Part shown: one piece after another, positions 1 through 10,735 of the stretch
Layout: each line of letters starts with the position of its first letter
How positions within the stretch are numbered: position 1 is the stretch's first letter
Assembly: GCA_947169285.1 (NCBI GenBank)
Contig: CAMVPB010000001.1
Coordinates: forward strand, 141,226-205,225
Source of the DNA: an uncultured bacterium
GTDB lineage: Bacteria > Bacillota_I > Bacilli_A > RF39 > UBA660
Reading direction: 5' to 3'
Length of the DNA: 64,000 bases
Translations under genes and position numbers: made by a program
The notes under the pieces: generated by a model
The model's database searches: none
The model's input: the letters and a program-made list of their open reading frames with translations, nothing else
Told to the model about the DNA's origin: nothing

Positions 1-136
1 TTGCTGGAAATATTGATGATAAAATCATGCTAACACCACCACTAATTAATCCAACTAACAATATAGCTTTCCATATTGTCCATAAGTTACCTTTGATTTT
101 AGCTTTAGCTTCTTCTTTAATTGCTTTTCTATCCAT
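1..136 (-). CDS. DUF975-family membrane protein, N-terminal part (truncated by window edge)
   Basis: Reverse-strand reading from CAT at 134-136 gives MDRKAIKEEAKAKIKGNLWTIWKAILLVGLISGG..., typical DUF975 N-terminus; AGGAGG-type RBS upstream. Confidence 0.6.
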   Translation of the reverse strand, partial: MDRKAIKEEAKAKIKGNLWTIWKAILLVGLISGGVSMILSSIFPA

Positions 137-157
137 ACTACACCTCCTTTCTCTATT

Positions 158-1258
158 TTAAACATTGAATCTAAAGTAACAAATATCCCCATCTTGCATA
201 AGATATTCTTTACCTTCTATTCTAGTTTTACCAGCTTCTTTAACCTTCAATTCACTGCCATAATTTATTAAATCATCATATGACATTACTTCTGCTTTTA
301 TAAAACCTCTTTGAAAATCAGTATGTATTATTCCAGCACATTCAGGTGCTTTCATTCCATCAGTAAATGTCCAAGCTCTAACTTCATCCTTACCGACTGT
401 AAAAAATGTTTTAAGCCCTAATAATTTATAAGTAACTTGAATTAATCTATCAAGTCCACTCATTTCAATTCCTAAATCATTTAAAAATTTATTTTTTTCT
501 TCATCATTTAAATCTATTAATTCACTTTCAATTTTAGCACACATCGGTATTACTGGAACTTTTTCTTTTGAAGAAATACTCATAAGTTCGTTTAAAAATT
601 TATTATCATTACTCATTAAGTCATCTTCAGATATGTTTGCTAAATAAATAAGTGGTTTTAAAGAAATAAAATTAAATGGTTTTAAAATTGCTAATTCCTT
701 TTCATCAAAAGTTCCTAATCTTAAAGGTATTTCTTTATCTAATAGATCTTTTGCCTTTTCTAATGTTTCAAGTTCAAATAAATCATCTTTATTATTGGTA
801 GTATGAGCTTTCTTTTCAATTTTTGAAATTCTGTTTTCAATTATCTCTAAGTCACTCATAATAAGCTCTATATTAATAATATCAATATCCCTTAAAGGAT
901 TTACTTCTCCTTCAACATGTATAATATTTTTATCTTCAAAGCATCTAATTACATGAACAATCGCATCTACTTCTCTTATATGAGATAAAAATTTATTGCC
1001 CAAACCTTCCCCTTTAGATGCTCCTTTAACTAAACCTGCTATATCAATAAACTCATATTGAGTTGGTATTAATCTTTCTGGATTATACATGTCATTTAGT
1101 TTGTCTAATCTTTTATCTGGTACAACAACAATTCCTACATTTGGATCTATTGTTGCAAAAGGGTAATTAGCAGCTAAAATATTTTTTTTTGTAATTGCAT
1201 TAAATAATGTACTTTTACCAACATTTGGAAGTCCTATTATTCCCGCTTTCAATGCCAT
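158..1258 (-). CDS. ychF: Redox-regulated ATPase/GTPase YchF
   Basis: MALKAGIIGLPNVGKSTLFNAITK, full-length Obg-like with TGS domain. Confidence 0.97.
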   Translation of the reverse strand: MALKAGIIGLPNVGKSTLFNAITKKNILAANYPFATIDPNVGIVVVPDKRLDKLNDMYNPERLIPTQYEFIDIAGLVKGASKGEGLGNKFLSHIREVDAIVHVIRCFEDKNIIHVEGEVNPLRDIDIINIELIMSDLEIIENRISKIEKKAHTTNNKDDLFELETLEKAKDLLDKEIPLRLGTFDEKELAILKPFNFISLKPLIYLANISEDDLMSNDNKFLNELMSISSKEKVPVIPMCAKIESELIDLNDEEKNKFLNDLGIEMSGLDRLIQVTYKLLGLKTFFTVGKDEVRAWTFTDGMKAPECAGIIHTDFQRGFIKAEVMSYDDLINYGSELKVKEAGKTRIEGKEYLMQDGDICYFRFNV

Positions 1259-1273
1259 AATACATCACTCTTT

Positions 1274-2815
1274 CTATTTTAAATTAAATGGGATTGTTGT
1301 GAATCCTCCAATGCCCAAAGGAATTCCAGCTATATACCAACCAACTAATACTATGAACCATACTACAAATGTTGAAATACCATATGGAATCATATATCTA
1401 ATTCCTTTTTTTATAGTTATTATATCATTTTGACTATATTTTTCTAAAAATGCAATGTATATAACAAAATATGCAAATAATGGTGTTATACCATTAGTAA
1501 TCGAATCTCCAGCAGTAAATATTACTTGAGCAAATTCTGGAGATAAACTTGCATTCATAAACATTGGAACAGCTATTCCACTCATGATTGACCATTTTAT
1601 TAATGATGAGGTAGAAAATAGATTGCTTATCATTACTATTAATAAAAACACGATAATAAGTCCTACCCCTGTAAAACTATGTAATGTTAGTATCTTAGTT
1701 AATAAAGCAGTTATTACAACACCTATATTTGTCTTTTTAAATATACTGATAAACAATGACGCAAAAAACAACAAAACTATTACACTACCTATTCCATCTA
1801 ATGAATGAGATAACCCTTTAGTTAAATCTTTATTTGTTCTTATTGATTTAGTTATCATTCCATAAGAAAGACCAATTAAGAAGAACCATAAAGTTATTAT
1901 AAATACAAATCCTTTATTAAACAAAGAATTATCACCAAAAATCATATCTATATATCTTGCGCCACCATGATCTAATAATCCTCCTGATAATGGTAGTCCA
2001 GGAATTATGCTATATATAACAATTAATAAATAAATAATTGCTACTAATATTGCTATAATTAAACCTCTTAAGTCTTTATTTGTTATTATATAACTCTCAT
2101 CTTCTTCACTAAATTCATATTTTGGTAAGAGAGGCATTATTCTTTTTTCAGTAATTCTTGTAAATATTATAGACAACGAAATTAATAAAACTAACATTAT
2201 TAGTAATGCAAAGAAATTACCAATTGTGTACCCCATATTCAATAATTTTGCTGCATTTGTTGTTAATGATAGTAGGCTACTATCCATTGATGACAAAAAT
2301 ATATTTACCCCATATCCAAAAGATAAAGCTGCAAAAGAAGCAATTATTCCGCCAGTTGGATTTCTTTTTCCATATTTGAATAATAAAGCTGAAATCGGAA
2401 GCATTATTACAAATCCAATATCTCCAAATAATGAGAATAGAATACTTATAAATATTACCAAAAAGGTAACAACATTTTTAGACATTTTACGAGTAACTAA
2501 TGTAAGTGCAGTTCTCATAAAACCAGATTTTTCTAATATTCCTATTCCTATTAAAGTAATTAATAACATTGATAATGGTACAAAAGAAACAAAATCACTT
2601 ACTGCATTAGTAACAATATATTTAAGTCCTGATAAACTGAATAAACTCTCAACTTCTACAACGTTTGTTGTTAATTCATTTGTTACTGTATTTACTGTTT
2701 GATAATCTGTCTGTACATGTAAAATAGATAATATTCCACTTAAAATTATAGCAATTGCAGATAATACTATAAAACTAAGCATTGGGCTTAAAACAATTTT
2801 TTTCTTTATTTTCAT
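1274..2815 (-). CDS. AbgT-family transporter (p-aminobenzoyl-glutamate type)
   Basis: Multi-TM protein with AbgT-like motifs (GGARYIDM, YMIPYGI). Confidence 0.8.
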   Translation of the reverse strand: MKIKKKIVLSPMLSFIVLSAIAIILSGILSILHVQTDYQTVNTVTNELTTNVVEVESLFSLSGLKYIVTNAVSDFVSFVPLSMLLITLIGIGILEKSGFMRTALTLVTRKMSKNVVTFLVIFISILFSLFGDIGFVIMLPISALLFKYGKRNPTGGIIASFAALSFGYGVNIFLSSMDSSLLSLTTNAAKLLNMGYTIGNFFALLIMLVLLISLSIIFTRITEKRIMPLLPKYEFSEEDESYIITNKDLRGLIIAILVAIIYLLIVIYSIIPGLPLSGGLLDHGGARYIDMIFGDNSLFNKGFVFIITLWFFLIGLSYGMITKSIRTNKDLTKGLSHSLDGIGSVIVLLFFASLFISIFKKTNIGVVITALLTKILTLHSFTGVGLIIVFLLIVMISNLFSTSSLIKWSIMSGIAVPMFMNASLSPEFAQVIFTAGDSITNGITPLFAYFVIYIAFLEKYSQNDIITIKKGIRYMIPYGISTFVVWFIVLVGWYIAGIPLGIGGFTTIPFNLK

Positions 2816-2997
2816 TCTTCCACCACTTTCTTTAATTTTTTTTCAAATTCTATTCTTTCCATCATTATACATCTTTTACAATTTACACATTCAAGTTTAA
2901 TATCAACACCGCACCTTGTAATTCTCCATAAATTAGTTTTACATGCATGAGGTTTTTTCATAATAACTAATGAATTTATATCATATTTTCTATTCAT
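2812..2997 (-). CDS. DUF951 family small protein (YyzM-like)
   Basis: VIMKKPHACKTNLWRITRCGVDIKLECVNCKRCIMM; lies next to parB as in related genomes. Confidence 0.85.
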   Translation of the reverse strand: MNRKYDINSLVIMKKPHACKTNLWRITRCGVDIKLECVNCKRCIMMERIEFEKKLKKVVEE

Positions 2998-3895
2998 CGT
3001 TTACATCCACATCTATTTTTAAAATTTCTAATATTCTTTCTAAATCTTTTTCACTATCAAAAGGAATCAAAATAGATTTATTATTTATTTTAACCATAGT
3101 TCCTATTTTATCTCTCAATATTTCTTGTATAAAATTATACTTTGTATTGATTTTTTTTGATACTCTAAGAATGGGTTTTTGTCTTAAATAATTTGGATTA
3201 TCTAATAAATTTTCTAAATTTCTAACAGACATGTCTTCTGAAACAACTTTATTTGCTAAATCTAATATTTTATCTTTATCTTCAAGTTTACTCAAAACTC
3301 TAGCATGCCCCATACTAATTTTTTTATCAAGTACCATTTTTTGTACTGATTTTGGTAAACGTAGCAATCCCAACATATTAGTTATGTAACTCCTGCTTTT
3401 ACCTATCTTTTTAGAAAATTCTTCTTGAGTTATACCTAATGATGATATTAAATTTCTATAAGCTTCTGCTTCCTCTATAGGGCTTAAGTCTTCTCTTTGA
3501 ATATTTTCTAAAAGGGCTATTTGCATCATTTCTTCATCAGTAAAGTCTTTAATAATTGCGGGTATAGTCTTTTTATCAGCCATTAAAGATGCTTTAACTC
3601 TTCTTTCACCAGCTATTATTTCATATCCTTTTATACTCTTTTTAACAATAATCGGTTGAATTACACCAAATTCTTTAATTGAATCAGATAATTCTTGCAA
3701 TTTTTCTTCATCAAATATTTGCCTAGGTTGATATGGATTACTTCTAAGTTCACTTAAATCAAGTTGAACAATGTCACTTTTATTTGTAGTATCAAGAATA
3801 TTTTTTTCTAACGCTGAAATATTAATTGCCTCATTAGAAAATAATTGTTCTAAACCTCTTCCTAATGCTTGTCTTTTATTTTCCATTTCTATCAA
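2990..3895 (-). CDS. parB: Chromosome partitioning protein ParB/Spo0J
   Basis: LRSNPYQPRQIFDEEKLQELSDSIKEFGVIQPIIV, GERRVKA, ENIQREDLSPIEEA. Confidence 0.95.
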   Translation of the reverse strand: MIEMENKRQALGRGLEQLFSNEAINISALEKNILDTTNKSDIVQLDLSELRSNPYQPRQIFDEEKLQELSDSIKEFGVIQPIIVKKSIKGYEIIAGERRVKASLMADKKTIPAIIKDFTDEEMMQIALLENIQREDLSPIEEAEAYRNLISSLGITQEEFSKKIGKSRSYITNMLGLLRLPKSVQKMVLDKKISMGHARVLSKLEDKDKILDLANKVVSEDMSVRNLENLLDNPNYLRQKPILRVSKKINTKYNFIQEILRDKIGTMVKINNKSILIPFDSEKDLERILEILKIDVDVNDE

Positions 3896-4676
3896 TCACC
3901 TCTTTCGCTAAATTCAAATATGCCAAGGCTCCTTTGCATTTGGGATCATATTCTATTATTGGTTTTCCATGAGATGGTGCCTCCACTAATCTTACTAATC
4001 TTGGTATTATTGTATCAAATACTTTATCTTTAAAAAATTTTCTTAATTCTTCTACAACCTGTAATCCAAGTAAAGTTCTACCATCTAGCATTGTTAATAA
4101 TACTCCTTCAATATCTAATCCAGGATTTATTCTAGTTTGAGTAAGTATAATAGTATTTAGTAATTGCGTAACACCCTCTAATGCATAATATTCACATTGT
4201 ACTGGTATTAAAACAGAATTAGAAGCTGCTAAAGCATTTGTTGTTAAAAGTCCTAAATTTGGTGGACAATCAATTATTATATAATCATATCTATCTCTTA
4301 TTCTATCTATTTGTTTTTTTAATTGATCACTAATTTTTAAATCACTTTGAACCATGCTTTTTTGAACAAGTTCAATATCAGTACCAGCTAAACTTATATG
4401 TGATGGAATTATACTTAAATTTTTGAATGGAGTTTTAATAATTGCGTCTTCAATATTGGCATCTCCCATAATAACGTTATAAGCACTTTTATTAACTTCT
4501 AATTTATTAACACCGAGTCCAGTAGTTGAATTACTTTGAGGATCCAAATCTATTAATAAAACCCTCTTTCCTAAATGTCCTAAAGAACTAGACAAGTTTA
4601 TACTTGTTGTTGTTTTTCCGACTCCACCTTTTTGATTAACCAAAGAAATAACCTTACCCATTTCTTTATACCTCAC
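3876..4676 (-). CDS. parA: Chromosome partitioning ATPase ParA/Soj
   Basis: KGGVGKTTTSINL deviant Walker A, DLDPQSN. Confidence 0.95.
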   Translation of the reverse strand: MRYKEMGKVISLVNQKGGVGKTTTSINLSSSLGHLGKRVLLIDLDPQSNSTTGLGVNKLEVNKSAYNVIMGDANIEDAIIKTPFKNLSIIPSHISLAGTDIELVQKSMVQSDLKISDQLKKQIDRIRDRYDYIIIDCPPNLGLLTTNALAASNSVLIPVQCEYYALEGVTQLLNTIILTQTRINPGLDIEGVLLTMLDGRTLLGLQVVEELRKFFKDKVFDTIIPRLVRLVEAPSHGKPIIEYDPKCKGALAYLNLAKEVIDRNGK

Positions 4677-4759
4677 TTCATAATATATTTTAACACACCA
4701 AGCACTTTTTTTAAAGAAATAATAAAAAAATATGTTATAATTTTTTTAGGTGATAAAAT

Positions 4760-5920
4760 ATGGATTTTATAAAAAGAGATTGGAAAACATATTTAATTGT
4801 AATTGTAGTATCAATTATTGTAATTGCAATAGGTAAAGATATATGCTCATACAAAGTAAATAGCAAATATGATCTTGATTACTATTCTGCAAAAGTATTA
4901 TCTATACAAAAAGTCGAAGAATTACACAATGAAAGTAATGATAGAAAAATATACTTTAGTGCTAAAATACTAGATGGACCTTATAAAAATCAAATAGTTA
5001 ATGCTTTTCAAAAAGTAGAAAACACTGATGCATATAAAGTTAGAGATGTAAAAGAAAATGATAAAATAGTTATAATACCAGCTAAAACAACAGGGTTTGC
5101 ACAACAAGGTATTGGTGATGATGCCTTATGGACATTCTCTTTATTTAAAACAAGCAATTATTTATTAATACTTGTAATAGTATTTTTAATAATGATTGTA
5201 ATTATCGGGAAATGGAAGGGGATAAATACAATAATTGCCCTTACAATAACAACATTATTAATATTGTTAGTTTTTATACCATCTGTCTTAAAAGGATTTA
5301 ATATTTATGTATCGACACTTCTTTGTTCAATTTATATAATTATAAGTAGCTTACTTTTAATAAACGGATTTAATAAAAAAACTTTGTGTGCAATTGTAGG
5401 TAATATATTTGGTATATTAGTTTCTGCAATTATTGCACTAATAATGAATAAGGTTTTAAATATAAATGGACTTATAAATGAAAATTATATATATTTGTCA
5501 CTAGTTAACCCAGAACATCCAATAGACTTAAGAGCAATGATATGGTCAGGAATTATTATTGGTTCTTTAGGAGCTATAATGGATGTTGCAATGGCTATAG
5601 CTTCATCAATGCACGAATTAAATGAAAAGATGAAAAATAAAAGTTTTAAAAGCATGTTTGCATCTGGTATGAATATTGGAAAAGATTCAATAGGTACAAT
5701 GGCAAACACATTAATACTTGCATATATTGGATGTTCAATGTCTACTGTATTACTACTATTTTCATATAATAAAAATCTTCTATATTTATTCAATATAGAA
5801 GCCATAATAATAGAAGTATTACAAGCGGTTATAGGTAGTATAGGAATACTTTTGACAGTTCCATTAACAGCATTCTTTAGCGCTTGGCTATTTAATAGAA
5901 AAATAAAAAGAATCAATTAG
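4760..5920 (+). CDS. YibE/F-like multi-TM membrane protein
   Basis: N-terminal extracytoplasmic domain, then TM region with GSLGAIMDVAMAIASSMHEL motif of YibE/F. Confidence 0.85.
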   Translation: MDFIKRDWKTYLIVIVVSIIVIAIGKDICSYKVNSKYDLDYYSAKVLSIQKVEELHNESNDRKIYFSAKILDGPYKNQIVNAFQKVENTDAYKVRDVKENDKIVIIPAKTTGFAQQGIGDDALWTFSLFKTSNYLLILVIVFLIMIVIIGKWKGINTIIALTITTLLILLVFIPSVLKGFNIYVSTLLCSIYIIISSLLLINGFNKKTLCAIVGNIFGILVSAIIALIMNKVLNINGLINENYIYLSLVNPEHPIDLRAMIWSGIIIGSLGAIMDVAMAIASSMHELNEKMKNKSFKSMFASGMNIGKDSIGTMANTLILAYIGCSMSTVLLLFSYNKNLLYLFNIEAIIIEVLQAVIGSIGILLTVPLTAFFSAWLFNRKIKRIN

Positions 5921-7788
5921 TTTGATTCTTTTTTAGTTTTACTCTTTTTTACAGTGGTTTCTTCAACTATTGCTTCAATTTCTTCTTTTGTTAATGTTTC
6001 TTTTTCATAAAGTACATTTGCTAGTGTTTCTACTAATTTTTTATTTCCTTTTAAAATTTCTTTAGACTTATCATAGCAAGATTCTATTATTTTTTTAACC
6101 TCACTATCTATTTCAAGTGCTACTTGATCTGAGAAATTTTTTGATTTAGTATAATCTCTTCCTAAGAATACATCTTCTGATCTATGTTCATATTGAACTG
6201 GTCCTAAATCACTCATTCCATACTCAGTAACCATACTTCTTGCTATTTTAGTAGCTCTTTTTATATCATCAGAAGCTCCAGTACTGATTTCGCCTAAGAA
6301 TAACTCTTCGCTAACTCTTCCTGATAACAATGTTGTTATTTGTTCTAATAACTCATCTTTTGTATAGACTAATGTTTTTTCTTCTTTTGGAAGCATTTGT
6401 GTATATCCACCAGCCATACCTCTAGGAATTATTGTTATTTTATGAACTTCTTCTCCTTTTGGAAGAATTATACCAGCAACTGCATGACCTGCTTCGTGAA
6501 AAGATACAACTTTCTTTTCAAAATCTGTAACTTTTCTACTTTTCTTAGCTGGTCCCATAAGTACTCTATCACTTGCTTCATCTATTTCTTCCATTGTTAT
6601 TGAATTTTTATTTCTTCTAACTGCAAGTAAAGCGGCTTCATTAAGTAAATTTTCTAAATCCGCTCCAGAATATCCCGGAGTTCTTTCAGCAACTCTTTTT
6701 AAAGATACTGCTTCATCTAATATTTTGTTTTTTGCATGAACTTTTAATATATCTTCTCTTTCTCTAACATCAGGTAAATTAACTGTTACTTGTCTATCAA
6801 ATCTTCCTGGTCTTAATAACGCTGGATCAAGTACATCTGGTCTATTAGTTGCCGCTATGATAATTATACCTTCATTAGCACCAAAACCATCCATTTCCGT
6901 TAATAATTGATTAAGAGTTTGCTCTCTTTCATCATGGCCACCGCCAAGGCCTGTGCCTCTTTGTCTACCAACTGCATCTATTTCATCTATAAATATTAAA
7001 CAAGGCGCTGTAGCTTTTGCTTGCTTAAACATATCTCTTACACGAGATGCCCCTACACCTACAAATAATTCCACAAAGTCAGATCCACTTATGTAATAGA
7101 ATGGAACCTTTGCTTCACCGGCAACTGCCCTTGCAAGTAAAGTTTTACCAGTTCCTGGAGGGCCCACTAGTAAAACACCTTTAGGTATTCTGGCACCTAA
7201 TTTTTGAAATTTCTTCGGATTTTTTAAGAAATCTATTAATTCTTGAACTTCTTCCTTTTCTTCTTTAAGACCTGCTACGTTAGCAAAAGTTGTTTTACCA
7301 CCATCATCTGACAATTTTGCCTTACTTCTTCCAAAATCAAAAGTTCCTTTTCCGTTACTTCCTAATTTAGTAAATAAGAAGAACATCGCACCTAATAACA
7401 ACAAAGTAGGAACTACATTTATTAATATCAATATCCATGAACTATTTTCAGGATTGCTATTAGTTGTAACTTTTAAATTTTGACTTTCAGCAAGTGTTAA
7501 AACATTTTCCATTACTGAATCAGTCAAAGGAACAACCACTTTAAATCTTTCACCTTCTTTATAAGTTGTTAACTCACCACTTATAACATAAACGCCATCT
7601 CCACTTTTTGGAGTTATATTTAATTTTTCAACTTTTTTTTCATTTAAATTAACTATTAATTCATTATAATCCATATCATGAATTTCAGTTTTCAAATTTC
7701 TAAAAAATAATAAAGTTGATAACATTACTACTGCAAGTAAAACATAAGGCAATATATTTTTAAATAAATTATTCTTTTGTATAACCAT
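5917..7788 (-). CDS. ftsH: ATP-dependent zinc metalloprotease FtsH
   Basis: [30 protein letters not shown] region. Confidence 0.98.
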   Translation of the reverse strand: MVIQKNNLFKNILPYVLLAVVMLSTLLFFRNLKTEIHDMDYNELIVNLNEKKVEKLNITPKSGDGVYVISGELTTYKEGERFKVVVPLTDSVMENVLTLAESQNLKVTTNSNPENSSWILILINVVPTLLLLGAMFFLFTKLGSNGKGTFDFGRSKAKLSDDGGKTTFANVAGLKEEKEEVQELIDFLKNPKKFQKLGARIPKGVLLVGPPGTGKTLLARAVAGEAKVPFYYISGSDFVELFVGVGASRVRDMFKQAKATAPCLIFIDEIDAVGRQRGTGLGGGHDEREQTLNQLLTEMDGFGANEGIIIIAATNRPDVLDPALLRPGRFDRQVTVNLPDVREREDILKVHAKNKILDEAVSLKRVAERTPGYSGADLENLLNEAALLAVRRNKNSITMEEIDEASDRVLMGPAKKSRKVTDFEKKVVSFHEAGHAVAGIILPKGEEVHKITIIPRGMAGGYTQMLPKEEKTLVYTKDELLEQITTLLSGRVSEELFLGEISTGASDDIKRATKIARSMVTEYGMSDLGPVQYEHRSEDVFLGRDYTKSKNFSDQVALEIDSEVKKIIESCYDKSKEILKGNKKLVETLANVLYEKETLTKEEIEAIVEETTVKKSKTKKESN

Positions 7789-7799
7789 TTTTTCCTCCT

Positions 7800-9164
7800 T
7801 TAATAATATCTTAGTACAATATCATACTCTTGATTTTTATCTTTGTCAAACTTAGATTTTCTAAGTCCTGGAACCCAAACAATATTCTCGTTAGCATCTA
7901 AAACAACTGGCCAAATTTTTCTATCTTTTAAAGGCACTTTTTCATCTATAAATATATCATTTAATTTCTTAGTGCCATTCATTTTCTTTATATTAATTTT
8001 ATCACCATTTCTTCTTGTTCTTACATGAAGAGGTAAAGTTATTTCTTTTGATGAAAGCCTAGTTGCAAAATTATTTGTCCATTCTGTATCTTCTATAACT
8101 TCTATATTTTTTCCATTAGGTAAATTAACTATATCATTTATTTCAATTTCATAAATCTCATTTTCTGGTTCATTAAAATCAAATGTAACTTCATTATATG
8201 TTTTAGTACATATAACGTTATTAGGTAAATGTACTATCTTATTAGGTTTATTAGAATTTATTAAGTTTAAGATTAAATTTACATGAATATCACCAATTAT
8301 TAATAAGTCATCTCCATATATTGTTTCCAAAATTGAATAAATTATTTTAATTTGTATAACTTTATCTAATTCTTTAAATTTTTCAATATCAAGTATACCT
8401 TCTTTTAACACTTTATTCTTTAAAGTATTCATTTCTTTATCTATATATGCATTATTTTCAAGTAATATTTCACTAAATTTTAAAAATTTTAAATGCACAT
8501 TAGGATTTTCACTTTTTAAAAAAGGTAAAACATATTTTCTATATCTATTTCTTGTGTGAACATCATCAAAATTAGTTTTATCAATTACATACTTAATTTC
8601 ATTTTCTTTATCAAATTCTTCTATTTGAGCTTTAGTAACAGTAATAAGTGGTCTTAAAATTTTATATCCATCTTTATCTACAATTCTAGAAAAGCCACTA
8701 TAACCTTTTAATGATGATCCTCTAACTATTCTCATAAGAATTGTTTCAATTAAATCATCGCCATGATGAGCAGTTAATAAGAACTTAGCATTAAATTCTT
8801 TTACTAATTTATCAAAATAATTATATCTTATTGTCCTTGCCTCATTTTCAAAATTATCATCACCATATGTTTCTATTTTCATGTATTTAAAATAAATACC
8901 TTCAGCTTCACAAAATTTTTCTAAAAATTTTCTTTCATCATCACTTTCGATTCTTACATTATGATCAACATGAGCGCACACTAAAAACAAATCTAATTCT
9001 TTTCTTAATTTATTCATTAGATATAAAAGTGCCATTGAATCAGGGCCTCCTGAAACTCCAATAACAACTGTATCATTTTGTTTTATTCCACTTCTATTTA
9101 GCAAAAAATCATAAACTTCTTCCATAAAAACACCTGAATCAATTTTATCAAAAAATAACACCAA
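7800..9164 (-). CDS. tilS: tRNA(Ile)-lysidine synthase TilS
   Basis: SGGPDSMALLYLM PP-loop, C-terminal TilS domain; start may be internal (MEEVYDFL). Confidence 0.95.
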   Translation of the reverse strand: MVLFFDKIDSGVFMEEVYDFLLNRSGIKQNDTVVIGVSGGPDSMALLYLMNKLRKELDLFLVCAHVDHNVRIESDDERKFLEKFCEAEGIYFKYMKIETYGDDNFENEARTIRYNYFDKLVKEFNAKFLLTAHHGDDLIETILMRIVRGSSLKGYSGFSRIVDKDGYKILRPLITVTKAQIEEFDKENEIKYVIDKTNFDDVHTRNRYRKYVLPFLKSENPNVHLKFLKFSEILLENNAYIDKEMNTLKNKVLKEGILDIEKFKELDKVIQIKIIYSILETIYGDDLLIIGDIHVNLILNLINSNKPNKIVHLPNNVICTKTYNEVTFDFNEPENEIYEIEINDIVNLPNGKNIEVIEDTEWTNNFATRLSSKEITLPLHVRTRRNGDKINIKKMNGTKKLNDIFIDEKVPLKDRKIWPVVLDANENIVWVPGLRKSKFDKDKNQEYDIVLRYY

Positions 9165-9173
9165 AGTATAGTG

Positions 9174-9473
9174 TTATTCTATTTTAATGATTATTTCACC
9201 ATCTTTTGAATATAGATATTTTTCCCTTGCATATCTCGCTATGTATTCAGGGTCTTGTAACTTTATTATTTCACTTTGTAATTTTTCCTCTTCTTTTAAT
9301 TTTTCTTTATAAACAACATCTAATTCCTCTTTTGTTTTTATATTTTTAAATATTTGAGCTCCATATTTCCACATATTTGATATAAATAAAACTAACAAAG
9401 GTATTAATATTATTAATAATAGAAGTATTCTTCTTTTATCTTTTTTACTTGCCTTCTTCATATGGACCTCCAC
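9174..9473 (-). CDS. divIC: Septum formation initiator, DivIC/FtsB family
   Basis: Single TM plus coiled coil, EYIARYAREKYLYSKDGE motif; syntenic. Confidence 0.85.
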   Translation of the reverse strand: MEVHMKKASKKDKRRILLLLIILIPLLVLFISNMWKYGAQIFKNIKTKEELDVVYKEKLKEEEKLQSEIIKLQDPEYIARYAREKYLYSKDGEIIIKIE

Positions 9474-9502
9474 TATACTTGAATTATATCACATTTATTG
9501 AA

Positions 9503-9814
9503 TTAATGATTTTTTTTATTCTTAATTTTCAAAAACTTTACAAATTTTCTTGCCTTTTTAGTCAATCTAACCGATATAATAAACGATAAAAGCATAAGTA
9601 TAATAAAAAGAATTCTTAAATCACCATTATTAATTTTAAGCATTATAATGAAATATATTAAAAATATATTAGTAGATAATAGAAAATTGTTTAGTATTTT
9701 GTATCTTAATAAAGTCTTGTATAAAAATTTATAATTAAAATTATAAATTAGCCCATACAAACTACCATACAATATAGAAAAAATAATAGATATAATTTGT
9801 ACTTTTAATTCCAT
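9503..9814 (-). CDS. yabQ: Spore cortex biosynthesis protein YabQ-like
   Basis: Multi-TM small protein between yabP and divIC, as in Bacillus. Confidence 0.65.
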   Translation of the reverse strand: MELKVQIISIIFSILYGSLYGLIYNFNYKFLYKTLLRYKILNNFLLSTNIFLIYFIIMLKINNGDLRILFIILMLLSFIISVRLTKKARKFVKFLKIKNKKNH

Positions 9815-10164
9815 TACCTAAACAATCTAGATATTAAACTTTCTTTATTTTTTTTCTTTTCTTCATCAAAATATGCTACACTATTAATTTTTCCTTTAAT
9901 ATAAATATTACCACCAGAAGTATCTAATTTTACTAACTCTAATTCTTCGCCTTTAATAAGAATGTAACCCATAACACTTTGTAAAAAGAATTCTTCTTTA
10001 TTAAAACTTTCTATTTTTTTAATTCCATTCATTTGTATTGTTTTTCTATCAATCATTTGTACATTATGGGTTAAAACTTGTATATCTTTATTCTTGTCCA
10101 TTTTTCCTCCTAAAAATATATATGAAGAAAAATGCTTTAATATAACAAAAAAAGCTTTTTTCAA
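9814..10164 (-). CDS. yabP: Sporulation protein YabP
   Basis: VQMIDRKTIQMNGIKKIESFNKEEFFLQSVMGYILIKGEELELVKLDTSGGNIYIKGKI. Confidence 0.9.
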   Translation of the reverse strand: MKKAFFVILKHFSSYIFLGGKMDKNKDIQVLTHNVQMIDRKTIQMNGIKKIESFNKEEFFLQSVMGYILIKGEELELVKLDTSGGNIYIKGKINSVAYFDEEKKKNKESLISRLFR

Positions 10165-10172
10165 GCTTTTTA

Positions 10173-10460
10173 TTATTCTTCTTCTGCTGGTTCAGAATTA
10201 ACTTCTTCAGCGTTTTCGTATGCATCAAAAATTTCTCTTTCAAACATACTTCTGCATTCTTGAGTTATTGGATGAGCAATATCTTCAAATTCACCATCAG
10301 CTTTTTTACGGCTTGGCATTGCGATAAATAATCCTCTTTCTCCTTCAATAATTCTGATGTTTGTAACAACGAAACAATCATCTAAAACTACTGAAGCAAA
10401 ACCTCTAATACGTGAATTCTCTTTTTGAATTTTACGTACTTTAACAGATGTTATTTTCAT
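10173..10460 (-). CDS. spoVG: Septation/sporulation regulator SpoVG
   Basis: MKITSVKVRKI...ASVVLDDCFVVTNIRIIEGERGLFIAMPSRK. Confidence 0.97.
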   Translation of the reverse strand: MKITSVKVRKIQKENSRIRGFASVVLDDCFVVTNIRIIEGERGLFIAMPSRKKADGEFEDIAHPITQECRSMFEREIFDAYENAEEVNSEPAEEE

Positions 10461-10522
10461 TTTGTTTCCTCCTTATGTATATATTTTTATTTTACACCTT
10501 AAAATTCTTTATTACAAGTATT

Positions 10523-10735
10523 TTAATTAATTTTAAATATAATGTTTTTAGTTAATACATCTGAATAAGAAAACGACTTTATTTCGTTATCAGTTTTGAT
10601 AGTGAATAAAAATGGATAAGCATTTAGTATTATGCCTTCTATATATTCATACTTATTTCTACCTATGTCAATTTTTGCTAATACTTTTTCCCCAATCATA
10701 TTGCTTATTTCTTCTTTTATTTTTTCAATTTTCAT
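10523..10735 (-). CDS. veg: Veg family protein
   Basis: Length, context next to yabG, and sequence pattern. Confidence 0.8.
   Translation of the reverse strand: MKIEKIKEEISNMIGEKVLAKIDIGRNKYEYIEGIILNAYPFLFTIKTDNEIKSFSYSDVLTKNIIFKIN

Noticed and set aside
1584-2702. Plus-strand ORFs antisense to the AbgT transporter (74 and 158 aa) and similar antisense ORFs elsewhere (e.g. 12313, 24208, 32271, 41175, 42842, 57197)
   Set aside because: Shadow ORFs opposite well-identified genes with no RBS or recognisable domain
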